A stretch of DNA of 64,000 nucleotides from Haloarcula rara. Its GTDB lineage: Archaea; Halobacteriota; Halobacteria; Halobacteriales; Haloarculaceae. Positions 7,772 to 15,119 of this stretch are shown in pieces (position 1 is the first letter of the stretch; each line of letters begins with the position of its first letter). The DNA lies in assembly GCF_029338235.1 (NCBI RefSeq), contig NZ_CP119785.1, positions 558,001 to 622,000 on the forward strand, written 5' to 3'. The position numbers were made by a program, and so were the translations under genes. The notes under the pieces were generated by a model. It made no database searches. It saw only the letters and a list, made by a program, of their open reading frames with translations, and was not told the origin of the DNA.

Positions 7772-7800
7772 AGTTACGGGGGCGTAACTAGATTTATAAT
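7772..7800 (-). promoter_or_regulatory. TATA box with adjacent perfect inverted repeat
   Basis: AGTTACG (7772-7778) and CGTAACT (7783-7789) form a perfect 7-base inverted repeat with a 4-base spacer. A minus-strand TATA element ATTATAAATC occupies 7800-7791 directly upstream. The repeat therefore overlaps the expected transcription start of the gene beginning at 7727, a repressor-operator geometry. Confidence 0.6.
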
Positions 7801-7912
7801 CTGCAACGTGGTGACTCGGTTCGAGTTGGGTTAGCCCTATACCCCGTGATATTTCGGGACTGCTCGGACCTGTTGAGGGAGTAGAGAAGGGTTGTGAGAA
7901 GGGGAATCTTAG

Positions 7913-8368
7913 TTACTCAGTCACCAGTCGACGCTCTTTGACTCCGTCACCAGTGCCGACCTCAGTAGCGAGTCCTTCTTTGTCTAATATTCGCGTCACT
8001 TTCTTGATCGTATTGTAACAACCTGATCCATCCGTGACCTCCATGACCTCGTCGTTGGTCCAGGTCTCCGCGTCTGGTCCTACTCCCCATCGGTCCTGGA
8101 TGTCTTGGTAGATCTCTCGTTGATATGATTCCAGTAATCCAAGTTTCACCTTTCTGGCGGCCTCTCGGTGTTCTGGGTTCGACTCGTCTGCTCCATCGAC
8201 GATCTCGATATCGTGAGGAGAAATCACTGTAGCGACTCCGTCTTCGTATTCGACACAATAGACGGGGATATCGAATACGTGACGAAGCATTTCCTCAATA
8301 GCTTCTTCTGGTGAGTCATCGTCTCGTGGAGAGACCTCTATCTCACTTCGGTAGAGCGTTTGGGACAT
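7913..8368 (-). CDS. Winged-helix protein beside the integrase
   Basis: This 151-residue protein has an acidic N-terminal domain (about 1-65) with alternating strands, then a winged-helix domain at 82-150 (RWGVGP, TWTNDEV, TIKKVTR, EGLATE, RRL). The second domain matches residues 90-155 of the protein at 43-1650 along its whole length. It is encoded 36 bases downstream of the integrase on the same strand, where integrase cofactors or recombination-directionality factors often sit in archaeal temperate elements. A regulatory or excision role is inferred from position and DNA-binding pattern. Confidence 0.75.
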   Translation of the reverse strand: MSQTLYRSEIEVSPRDDDSPEEAIEEMLRHVFDIPVYCVEYEDGVATVISPHDIEIVDGADESNPEHREAARKVKLGLLESYQREIYQDIQDRWGVGPDAETWTNDEVMEVTDGSGCYNTIKKVTRILDKEGLATEVGTGDGVKERRLVTE

Positions 8369-8404
8369 ACAATATCGAATACGGTTTAGACCGACGTAAG
8401 GCGA

Positions 8405-9571
8405 TTATCCCATACGGTCGAGGGCCTCTCGTCGGTCTTCCACAGGAGTCTGGTCGTATTTCATCGTCGTGTGACTCGATTTGTGTCGCAACTGGCTCTG
8501 CGCTGCGGCCAATCCTTCTTCCCGAGTCATGTACGTCCCGACGGAGTGACGGATGGAGTACCAACTCATCTGGCGATTCTCCACCGGGATCCCGGCCTCA
8601 CCACAGAGTCGTTTGAGGAGACGGGAGAGTGATTTGCTGGCGTAGGGATTGCCGTGTGTGGTGAGCCAGAGTGCATCCGTGTCCTCGTATCGGTCGTAGT
8701 GCTCTCGTTCGGCGAGCCAGCGATCGAGTGCGTTGGCCGTTCGGTCTGTGAGGGAGACGGTCCAGTTCTCTTTATTCTTACTCGATTCCTCCCGTGGAAT
8801 CCGGAGGACTCCGTTGTTGATATCGACCCAGGTGGTCTTTGCGCGACCTACTTCGATGGGACGGAGACCAGCATCGAGTGAAGTCCAGACCATACTGGTG
8901 ATCTTCCACCCGTCGACTTTCTCCCAATCCTCTCGTGATGGGTTCCGAGTATCGGTGACGCGAGCGACGTAGGATTTCCATCGTGCTCGGTCGTCGGCAT
9001 CGAGGTACTCGTAGGATGGGATGGAGCCGTGGTCGAGTGCCGCTTGGCGAATCTTCCGTCGTTCGTCGACAGTGAGGAAGTCTCTCGGTGCGTTACTCCC
9101 GGAGGATTGGAAGGAGAACTCCGGCTCCCACTCACTATGTCCATACTTGTGTTGGAGCCAGCGATAATAGCGACGGAGCATCTCCTCGACTTTCCCTTTC
9201 GTCGCCTGCGCCATATCGTTGTAGGCGGTCTCCTGGAGGTACGCATCCGCGTGGTCTCTGGTGGGTGGGACAGTGTAGGTCTCCTCGGTCTCCCAGACCC
9301 ATCTATCGAATGCCGCTGCGCGATAGCCGGACTCGAAGACGGTGTAGGGTGAGTAGCCTTGTGCGCTCTCCGGATCTTTCCCGAGGTGGTAGAGCCAGTT
9401 GAGGAATGACTCGCGATAGGAGCGGTAATCGACTCGTTGTTTTTCGGAGAGCTGGGCATCGTTGTCTCCTGGTATGAGAACGATGTTGCGCTCGAAATCG
9501 ACACCTAAGATATTGTCGTTGCTTTCTGGGTCGGGTGGTGACATGGGCTGTGGGGCAGCCCGGAATCGCAA
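8405..9571 (-). CDS. int: Tyrosine recombinase/integrase of the element
   Basis: This 388-residue (or 379 from the ATG at 9544) site-specific recombinase has a core-binding SAM-like region at about 60-150 and a C-terminal catalytic domain. Visible catalytic residues are Arg237 (GLRPIE), a Lys in the beta-hairpin around 265, Arg341 in YSIRHS, His363 in LRHKS and the nucleophile Tyr372 in MKYDQ; the usual first His of HxxR is Tyr338 here. The gene ends 36 bases before the winged-helix gene and starts 20-47 bases from the 3' end of tRNA-Leu, the usual geometry for tRNA-targeted archaeal integrases. The full-length gene implies the element may still be mobile. Confidence 0.93.
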   Translation of the reverse strand: MRFRAAPQPMSPPDPESNDNILGVDFERNIVLIPGDNDAQLSEKQRVDYRSYRESFLNWLYHLGKDPESAQGYSPYTVFESGYRAAAFDRWVWETEETYTVPPTRDHADAYLQETAYNDMAQATKGKVEEMLRRYYRWLQHKYGHSEWEPEFSFQSSGSNAPRDFLTVDERRKIRQAALDHGSIPSYEYLDADDRARWKSYVARVTDTRNPSREDWEKVDGWKITSMVWTSLDAGLRPIEVGRAKTTWVDINNGVLRIPREESSKNKENWTVSLTDRTANALDRWLAEREHYDRYEDTDALWLTTHGNPYASKSLSRLLKRLCGEAGIPVENRQMSWYSIRHSVGTYMTREEGLAAAQSQLRHKSSHTTMKYDQTPVEDRREALDRMG

Positions 9572-9590
9572 GACGGCAGAGGGTTTGACA

Positions 9591-9674
9591 TGCGCGGGAC
9601 CGGATTTGAACCGGCGGACCCCTACGGGATAGCGTCCTAAGCGCTACGCCTTTTCCTGGCTTGGCTACCCGCGC
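9591..9674 (-). tRNA. tRNA-Leu (anticodon UAG), element attachment site
   Basis: Read on the minus strand the 84 bases fold as a class II tRNA: acceptor GCGCGGG/CCCGCGC with discriminator A, anticodon stem TAGCG/CGCTA around loop CTTAGGA (anticodon TAG), a long variable arm, and T-arm GCCGG-TTCAAAT-CCGGT. CCA is not encoded and there is no intron. A TTTTTAG box about 27-33 bases upstream (around 9706-9700) is a likely promoter. A CACTCCC/GGGAGTG inverted repeat (9676-9697) lies in the presumed 5' leader. The integrase side keeps the whole gene, so the attachment core is probably its 3' part. Confidence 0.95.
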
Positions 9675-9756
9675 GCACTCCCTCGTATCCGGGAGTGGTC
9701 TAAAAACCCGTCGCTTGCGGGCGAGTGTTTACAGTCCCTGGGACCCATCTCCGGGT

Positions 9757-10065
9757 ATGTACCGCGCGAGCGACCGAATCGAACAGGACGAGTGGCTGGG
9801 CGAGATTGAGGCCACGGCGGAGACACTGGACCTGGGGACGCAGGCGCGCTCGCACGCGGTGGACCTGTTTCTCTCTACGCTGCCCGACGAGGAGCGCTCC
9901 AAGCGAGCGTCGATGGCGGCGAGCATCTACGTCGGCGCGCTGGTCGCAGGCGAGGAGCGCTCGCAGACGGCCGTCGCCGACGCCGCCGGGGTCTCGCGGC
10001 TGACGATACAAAAGCGCTGGAAGGACCTCGTCGAACGCGTCGGGCTGGACGCGCCGGACTGGTAG
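9757..10065 (+). CDS. Short TFIIB-family (cyclin-repeat) protein
   Basis: This 102-residue protein resembles a single TFB cyclin-like repeat: the segment MAASIYVGALVAGEERSQ followed by a helix-turn-helix (TAVADAAGVSRLTIQKRWKD) matches the end of the second TFB repeat. It lacks the zinc ribbon and B-finger. Haloarchaea carry such short TFIIB-family proteins; their role is not established. The ATG at 9757 is preferred because GTTTACAG, 24-31 bases upstream, fits a TATA box for a leaderless transcript. It is convergent with coaD. Confidence 0.8.
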   Translation: MYRASDRIEQDEWLGEIEATAETLDLGTQARSHAVDLFLSTLPDEERSKRASMAASIYVGALVAGEERSQTAVADAAGVSRLTIQKRWKDLVERVGLDAPDW

Positions 10066-10074
10066 CCGGTAAAA

Positions 10075-10563
10075 CTACGTTGGCTTCTCGCGACCGTCGC
10101 GCTCGGGGGTGAGGGTGCCGTGTTCGTCGATTTCGCCGTTGACGATACGCGTCGAGGAGATGATGTCGCCGTCGTCGGCCAGCACGTGGGGAACGACTTC
10201 CAGCTCCAGCGGGTCGAGGCCGCGGTCGCGGCGGATTTCATTGATGCGTTTGCCGCCGGTCTCTGTCTCGGGCGAGACGACGAGCACGTCGAACTGCGGT
10301 TCGGTCGCGATGCCGGTCGGTTCGGCCAGTTCGCGGATGTCCCACGACCGGTTCTGGCTCTCGGCCAGCCGCTCCAGTTCGGCCGAGAGGTCGGCGCGGC
10401 GCTTTGCGAACGAGCGGACGTGGCGCTCGTCGTGTCGGGTGTTCGGCGCGAGCTCGTCGCTGGTGAGTCCCACAGTCACGTCGCCGAGTTCGAACGCGCG
10501 CTCGAACAGCGCCCGGTGTCCGTCGTGGACGGGGTCGAACGTACCCCCCAGCGCCACATTCAT
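10075..10563 (-). CDS. coaD: Phosphopantetheine adenylyltransferase
   Basis: CoaD converts 4'-phosphopantetheine and ATP to dephospho-CoA, the penultimate step of coenzyme A synthesis, in the cytoplasm. The 162-residue protein begins with the nucleotidyltransferase signature GGTFDPVHDGH (residues 6-16, containing HxGH), has the central strand-helix nucleotide fold, and ends with the archaeal ISSTRI segment near 142-147. Length fits the archaeal family. It stands alone, convergent with the mini-TFB gene nine bases away. Confidence 0.93.
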   Translation of the reverse strand: MNVALGGTFDPVHDGHRALFERAFELGDVTVGLTSDELAPNTRHDERHVRSFAKRRADLSAELERLAESQNRSWDIRELAEPTGIATEPQFDVLVVSPETETGGKRINEIRRDRGLDPLELEVVPHVLADDGDIISSTRIVNGEIDEHGTLTPERDGREKPT

Positions 10564-10655
10564 ACCCGCGCTAAAGGCGGCGCCTGATTTAGTGGTGTCG
10601 TCTCACGCAACTCGCGGTAGCGCGTCACACGAGGCCGTCGGTGGCCGGTACTCGG

Positions 10656-11153
10656 CTACTCGTCGTCGTCGGTCGCGTCTTCGACCGAGATGGTGACCGG
10701 CTCGTCCGCACCCTCATCCGGTCCGACGTCCCCGAGATGTGCGTCCAGGTTGAACACCGTGTTCAGCTCGGCCTGGACGTCGCCCACGATGGTCTCGACG
10801 AGTTCGCTGGGCGCGATAGCGCTGTACTCGTAGGGGTTGTTGCCGGCGCCGTCGCTCTCGCGTTTCTCCCGGGTCACCTTCCCTTCCTCGTGGAGCGCGG
10901 CCAGGGCCTCCCGGACCGTACTGGGGTACAGTCCCGTCGCATCGGCGATCTCGTCGCTCGTGCTGCCCGGATGCTGACGGAGGCTCACGTAGATACGCGC
11001 TCGGGTCTCCGTGTCGAGTACCCAGGCGAGCATCTCCACGATGCCCTCGTCGAACTGCTCGACCGCGCGGTCGGCCTCCTCTTCCAGCCGATTCCGTACG
11101 TCCTCCGCGTCCTCGAGTGGGTCGTCGTCGTCCTTCGGGTCGTCTGCGGACAT
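10656..11153 (-). CDS. Winged-helix transcriptional regulator
   Basis: This 165-residue acidic protein has a winged-helix domain at about 45-115: a helix (ARIYVSLRQHPGSTS), a turn and a recognition helix (DEIADATGLYPSTVREALAAL) and a wing (EEGKVTREKR). A short C-terminal region to 145 ends in an acidic tail. It fits the TrmB/MarR-like single-domain regulators common in haloarchaea. A TATA-like TTTTTATTT lies 34-42 bases upstream. Targets cannot be told from the sequence. Confidence 0.8.
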   Translation of the reverse strand: MSADDPKDDDDPLEDAEDVRNRLEEEADRAVEQFDEGIVEMLAWVLDTETRARIYVSLRQHPGSTSDEIADATGLYPSTVREALAALHEEGKVTREKRESDGAGNNPYEYSAIAPSELVETIVGDVQAELNTVFNLDAHLGDVGPDEGADEPVTISVEDATDDDE

Positions 11154-11572
11154 ATGTTGTCTCTGTGGGGACGAAAGTGACTGGCAAATAAAAACCTTGG
11201 CTCGGACCGACCGCAGGACGTCACGTCCCCGAGCGGCGCGGCCGTTCCCGTCACCAGCATATAAATTAACTCACGCCATGCAGATTTAAATATGTAGTAT
11301 TTAAACGACGGGCAAAACCCGGGTCCACTATCGCCCGTGAGAGCGACCCTCTGGTATTTTACTGTAGTACCCTCTACGAATGAGTGTCGCTTGGCGGGCT
11401 GTGAGGCCGCCTACATACGATATCCGAAGCTGGGCGCGGTCGCCGTCTGGGGGCGGCGCCGCAGTCGGTCTGAGACGACCCGCGAACGGGATACGGAAGG
11501 GGAACACCGATTAGCGGGAGGGGAGGTAGTGGCAGCCAGAGCTTTCGTCGCCGCCGTCGTGGCGGATTCGTT
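11154..11572. other. 419-base intergenic region with AT-rich patch, no supported gene
   Basis: This gap separates the start of the winged-helix regulator from the stop of gshA. It contains a TATA-like element for the regulator near 11187-11195 and three AT-rich boxes, CATATAAATTA (11258), ATTTAAATAT (11284) and ATTTAAAC (11299), inside GC-rich DNA. A 44-codon plus-strand frame at 11380 has a TATA-like sequence upstream but an unconvincing, non-acidic composition. I see no RNA gene. Confidence 0.5.
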
Positions 11573-12652
11573 TCAGTACTGCAATTCCAGCGCCGCGGCG
11601 AGTGATTGTGCTCCATCGTCGCGGAGCCGCCGTTGCCGTTCGGCGCCGCTCTCGGCCGCGAGTAGCGTCCGAATCCCGTCGATATCCAGCCGGTCGCAGT
11701 CGGCCTCGACGATGTCGCCCAGCGCCAGCGCCTCCTCGCCGTCGCGCGACAGGAACGACGCCGACTGGCCGTTGCGAATCGCGCGCCACTTGTTCTCGTC
11801 GAGCAGTTCCCGTCTGAGGTCGGTCCCAGACTCGCCGTCCTCGTAGCGGGCCGCGAGGTCCTCTACGAGCGCGTGGACGTATTCGACGAAAGCGAGCACG
11901 CGGTCGGGGTCGGCCTGGCCGTCCGGCGCCCGTACCTCGACGGTGCCGTGGCCAGAGTGGGGGCGCACGTCGAACCACAGCTCGCCGCGGTCGTCGATGC
12001 TCCCGTTATCGACCATGCGGCGCTCGAACCGCTCGAAGGCCGCGTAGTCCTCGAACGCCGTCGGGATGCCGGTGTTGGGTAACGCCTCAAAAATCTTCGC
12101 CCGTGCGGACTGCAGCCCGGTGTCGAAGCCGTTCCAGTACGGCGAGTTCGCCGACAGCGCCAGCATGACGGGGACGTGCCAGCGCAGCTCGTTGGCCACC
12201 CACACCGCCTTGTCCGGGTCGTCCACGCCGACGTGGACGTGCAGCCCCGCGGTGGTGTTGCGGTGCTGTGGGTACTGGATTCGGTCCAGCTGCGCTCGAT
12301 AGCGGGGTTTCTCTGCGTGTTCGAGTTCCCGCCACTTCGCAAGGGGGTGGAGCCCGGCCGCGGCGATGCCAAAGCCCTCGCTCGCGGCGTACTCGACCAG
12401 CGCCTCCCGCACCGCAAGCAGCTGCTCGCGTGCGTCCGCCGGGTCCTCGATGAGCGGCGTCTGCGTCTCGATGACACACTTGAAAAGCTCGTGGTCCAGC
12501 CGGTCCTGGAGTAACTCCGGCGGCTCGCGCTCGTAGACGAGTTCGTCCGTGCCCGACGTGGGTCGGCCGTGCGCGTCGACGACGTAACACTCCTCCTCGA
12601 TACCGAGCGTGCCCATCCGGGTGAAGTTCTCGGGAGACCCCGTCTCGTCCAT
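11573..12652 (-). CDS. gshA: Glutamate-cysteine ligase
   Basis: GshA joins glutamate and cysteine to gamma-glutamylcysteine, the main low-molecular-weight thiol of haloarchaea, which lack glutathione. The 359-residue protein is a GCS2/YbdK-type ATP-dependent ligase: [15 protein letters not shown] near the N-terminus, an [17 protein letters not shown] metal/substrate segment (read [12 protein letters not shown]) and [19 protein letters not shown] later. The start at 12652 (MDETGSPE) is chosen because conserved sequence starts there; longer frames to 12754 add non-acidic residues. It stands alone, downstream of a repeat-filled gap. Confidence 0.92.
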   Translation of the reverse strand: MDETGSPENFTRMGTLGIEEECYVVDAHGRPTSGTDELVYEREPPELLQDRLDHELFKCVIETQTPLIEDPADAREQLLAVREALVEYAASEGFGIAAAGLHPLAKWRELEHAEKPRYRAQLDRIQYPQHRNTTAGLHVHVGVDDPDKAVWVANELRWHVPVMLALSANSPYWNGFDTGLQSARAKIFEALPNTGIPTAFEDYAAFERFERRMVDNGSIDDRGELWFDVRPHSGHGTVEVRAPDGQADPDRVLAFVEYVHALVEDLAARYEDGESGTDLRRELLDENKWRAIRNGQSASFLSRDGEEALALGDIVEADCDRLDIDGIRTLLAAESGAERQRRLRDDGAQSLAAALELQY

Positions 12653-12770
12653 CGACCGGAACGTCGCAATCGACCCGGTAAAGCCTTCCGTCCGCTGGCT
12701 AGGAAACTTGGGCATAACCAGGAGTGTCGACAGCCAGTCCACCGCGACTGACAACGACGACGAGAACAGT

Positions 12771-12886
12771 CTGAAAGCCCCCGCGCTCTCGACTACTGCG
12801 ACTCGCTGCGCCCTTCGTTCGCTCCGCTCACTCCAGTGCTTGCGTCGTCTCGAACGTCGAGAGCGCGGCCCCTTTCAGTCCCACCC
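12771..12886. repeat. Nested inverted repeat element, copy A (truncated, left half)
   Basis: CTGAAAGCCCCC (12771-12782) overlaps the arm CCGCGCTCTCGAC (12781-12793), which pairs perfectly with GTCGAGAGCGCGG (12856-12868). The family core CCCCTTTCAGTCCCACCC follows at 12869-12886 and then CGGTTGGTCAA, also found in the loop of copy C. The right-hand core, right arm and right terminus are missing, so this is a partial copy between the flpA stop and the gshA start. Confidence 0.8.
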
Positions 12887-12943
12887 GTAGCGGTTGGTCA
12901 ACGAACTACACGCTGCACGGAAAGCCGCCCTCCGCCAGATGTT

Positions 12944-13576
12944 CTACTCCAGCGGCCGCGCGACAACACCGAGGTGGTCGTCGTGGTAGGGGTCGAGTGG
13001 CTCGGTCTCCAGTACCTCGTAGTGTTCCTCCAGTTCGGCCACCACGTCCGCGAAGACGGCCTCGGGGTCGGCGGTGACGTCCTCGCTGCGGGCCTTGACC
13101 GCGGCGAGCAGGCGGCCGTCACCGTCGAGGAACCGGCGATTCAGCGCCGCGACGCGGGCCTGTCCGCGGGTGGCGACGTCCTGGACGACGACGTCGACGG
13201 GTTCGACGACGTGGGCGTAGGTCTCGGGCTTGCGGGCGTCCTTGAGCAGCGGGAACAGGTTCTCGCGGTGGTCGGCCACGTCGAGTAAGTCCCGCGCGGG
13301 CCGGGGTGCGAACTCGACGGCGTAGGTCGGGCCGCCGAAATCCGCGACGTGGCTCACCGTCGTGCCGGCGGCGGCACCGAGGTAGAGGGTTTTCTGCCCG
13401 TTTTCCAGGCCGGTATCCATCCCCAGGGCCAGCATCGCGCCGAGCTTCGAGCGGTTCGGGTCCCACCGGCGCCACTCGCCGTCGGTCGCCTCGCCGTACT
13501 CGGGGTGGCCTCGCGTGGCGATGCTGGTCGTGCCGTCGAAGTCGTGGCGGGCGACGCCGTCGGGGAGCGCAGTCAT
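12944..13576 (-). CDS. flpA: Fibrillarin-like 2'-O-methyltransferase
   Basis: FlpA is the catalytic subunit of archaeal box C/D RNPs, transferring a methyl group from SAM to ribose 2'-OH in rRNA and tRNA. The 210-residue protein has the typical Rossmann methyltransferase core with LYLGAAAGTTVSHVAD (about 65-80) as SAM motif I, YAVEFAPRP as motif II and VVVQDVATRGQA as motif IV. It overlaps nop5 by four bases, the conserved archaeal gene pair that encodes two proteins of the same RNP. Confidence 0.94.
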   Translation of the reverse strand: MTALPDGVARHDFDGTTSIATRGHPEYGEATDGEWRRWDPNRSKLGAMLALGMDTGLENGQKTLYLGAAAGTTVSHVADFGGPTYAVEFAPRPARDLLDVADHRENLFPLLKDARKPETYAHVVEPVDVVVQDVATRGQARVAALNRRFLDGDGRLLAAVKARSEDVTADPEAVFADVVAELEEHYEVLETEPLDPYHDDHLGVVARPLE

Positions 13577-14415
13577 TGGTCACCTCCGCGCGAGCGGATG
13601 CGCTCGATGCGCTCGTCGAGGTCACGCTCCAGGTCGGGCCGGCGGTCGCCGCTGTAGTGGTCGATGCGAGCGGCGATGGAGAGTTTGCCGGCGAGCGCGC
13701 GGGCAGCCGACCCCCGCTCCCCACGCCGGGTGCCGCTGACGTACTCGTGGGTGAAGATGATGCCGTGCTTGGGCGAGGGCGCACCCCCGCGGAGGTGGGC
13801 GAACAGGGCGTCCTCGGCGCCCAGCACCTGAAGGGTGCCGCTTGGCTTCTTCGCGAGCGACTCCAGCCCGCCGGCCAGCGAGACCAGCCGCGCGGCGAGT
13901 ACCGGCCCGGCAAGCGCCGAGAGGTTCGGCGCGACGGCTGGCGCGGTCCGTTCGATGTACGCCCGGAGCTCGTCGGCCTCCTCGGCGACCGCCACGACGC
14001 GCTCGGCCAGCGAGCGAAGGGCCCGGTCGCCGCCCTCGTCACCCTCCCCTACGTCGCCCTCGGCGATGCGCCGAGCGTAGCCGACGCCGCTGCCGGCCTC
14101 GCCGTAGCGACTGCCGCCCCACTCGGCGACCCGCTCGGCCAGCTCGTTTGCGGTGCGCTCGCAGTCGGCCATGGCCCGCACCGCGTGGACGAGCTGCTGG
14201 TCGTCGGCCCGCTCGCGCTCGGTGACGGCCGCCTCGGTAGCCGCCGTCGTCGCCGCGTGGAGCCGCTCGTAGTACGACTCGGTGTCTTCGGCAAAGCCCG
14301 CATCGACGGCCCGGGCGGGCCAGTCGTCGGGGGACTCGGCCCGCCCACTCGCGATGCGCTCGGCCGCAGCTGCCTCGTCGTCGGGGTCCAGCCCGGCGAA
14401 CCACCCGTCTGTCAT
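13573..14415 (-). CDS. nop5: Nop5/Nop56-58 family C/D RNP scaffold protein
   Basis: Nop5 bridges L7Ae-bound box C/D guide RNA and fibrillarin. The 280-residue protein has an N-terminal region that binds fibrillarin, a central helical (coiled-coil) part at about 60-130 and the Nop domain at about 135-260, with the signature GTLQVLGAEDALFAHLRGG and GIIFTHEYV. Length is at the short end of the family but the Nop domain is complete. The stop overlaps the flpA start, giving translational coupling. Confidence 0.93.
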   Translation of the reverse strand: MTDGWFAGLDPDDEAAAAERIASGRAESPDDWPARAVDAGFAEDTESYYERLHAATTAATEAAVTERERADDQQLVHAVRAMADCERTANELAERVAEWGGSRYGEAGSGVGYARRIAEGDVGEGDEGGDRALRSLAERVVAVAEEADELRAYIERTAPAVAPNLSALAGPVLAARLVSLAGGLESLAKKPSGTLQVLGAEDALFAHLRGGAPSPKHGIIFTHEYVSGTRRGERGSAARALAGKLSIAARIDHYSGDRRPDLERDLDERIERIRSRGGDQ

Positions 14416-14513
14416 ACTCGCGGGTGCGCGCCCGACGCGAAAAAGCCCCGTGGTTGGCCGGGCAGGCGGTCGGGGACGACAACCGCCACCCTGCTATCAC
14501 ACGTCCATATCTG

Positions 14514-14520
14514 TTTATAT
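14514..14520 (+). promoter_or_regulatory. TATA box of the Hsp20 gene
   Basis: TTTATAT at 14514-14520 lies 27-33 bases before the ATG at 14547. It is the clearest archaeal TATA box in this intergenic stretch and supports a transcript starting at or very near the start codon. Confidence 0.6.
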
Positions 14521-14546
14521 CTATGCTCGTCCAATATAAGGCCGTT

Positions 14547-15005
14547 ATGAGAGAACAGCGATACCCCTTCGACGGCATGGACCGGTTCTTCGACCAGATG
14601 CGCCGGGAGATGTTCGGCGAGTGGCGTCCACAGGGACGCCGACTCGGCGACGGGCAGTACGGCGACGGGGCCGTAGAGACCGCCCACCACGACGTGGGCG
14701 GCTGGGACGCGCGCGTCTCCGTCGAGGAGACCGACGACGGCTTCGTGGTCCTCGCTGACCTCCCGGGCTTCGACCGGGACGAGCTCTCCATTCGCCTCCA
14801 CGACGACGTCCTCCACCTCAGCGGCGAACACGAGGTCGGTGAGGGCGCGAGCTACCGGAGCCGACGGGTCAGCGAGCGGATTACGCTCCCGGCCCACGTC
14901 GACCCCGAGGACGTGAGCGCGAGCTACCACAACGGCGTGCTCGAAGTGCGCTTCGTGGTGGTATCCGAAGACGATGACTCCGGCACGGAAATCCACATCG
15001 AGTAG
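14547..15005 (+). CDS. Hsp20/alpha-crystallin small heat-shock protein
   Basis: This 152-residue small chaperone binds unfolding proteins and prevents aggregation. It has a variable N-terminal arm (1-50) with hydrophobic DGMDRFFDQMRREMF, an alpha-crystallin domain (about 50-140) with LPGFDRDELSI, LHLSGEHEVG, the ERITLPAHVD strand and a YHNGVLEVRF strand, and a C-terminal EIHIE motif (IxI type) for oligomerisation. The start at 14547 follows the TATA box; upstream in-frame codons are not acidic and would fall before the promoter. Confidence 0.92.
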   Translation: MREQRYPFDGMDRFFDQMRREMFGEWRPQGRRLGDGQYGDGAVETAHHDVGGWDARVSVEETDDGFVVLADLPGFDRDELSIRLHDDVLHLSGEHEVGEGASYRSRRVSERITLPAHVDPEDVSASYHNGVLEVRFVVVSEDDDSGTEIHIE

Positions 15006-15119
15006 GTCATAGACTGCTCGCTGTCCGGAACGGTTGCTATCCGGTTTTCAAACGGTTTACAACGCGTCTAGTGTTAACATCCATTACATACTTGTCCGTC
15101 CTCGGTGAACGTCCATGTA

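Larger units (their letters stand above)
1..9590. mobile_element. Integrated element (provirus or integrative plasmid) at tRNA-Leu, left end outside the window
   Basis: All genes from 43 to 9571 lie on the minus strand and end at an integrase that abuts the 3' end of an intact tRNA-Leu gene. By eye the region has lower GC than everything after 9.7 kb. Gene content is typical of mobile DNA: integrase, several winged-helix proteins, a ribbon-helix-helix-like protein, its own TFB and many unrecognised proteins. I found no second copy of the tRNA 3' end between 1 and 9590, so the far attachment site should lie left of base 1. No capsid, terminase, packaging ATPase, replication or conjugation gene is visible here, so virus versus plasmid stays open. 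Confidence 0.85.

Noticed and set aside
11380..11514. 44-codon plus-strand frame with TATA-like sequence upstream
   Set aside because: The product is basic and Ser/Pro/Gly-rich with no motif, unlike real genes here; promoter evidence alone is too weak.
13306..14550. 414-codon plus-strand frame opposite flpA-nop5
   Set aside because: Arg/Gly/Pro-rich shadow of two well-supported genes on the other strand.
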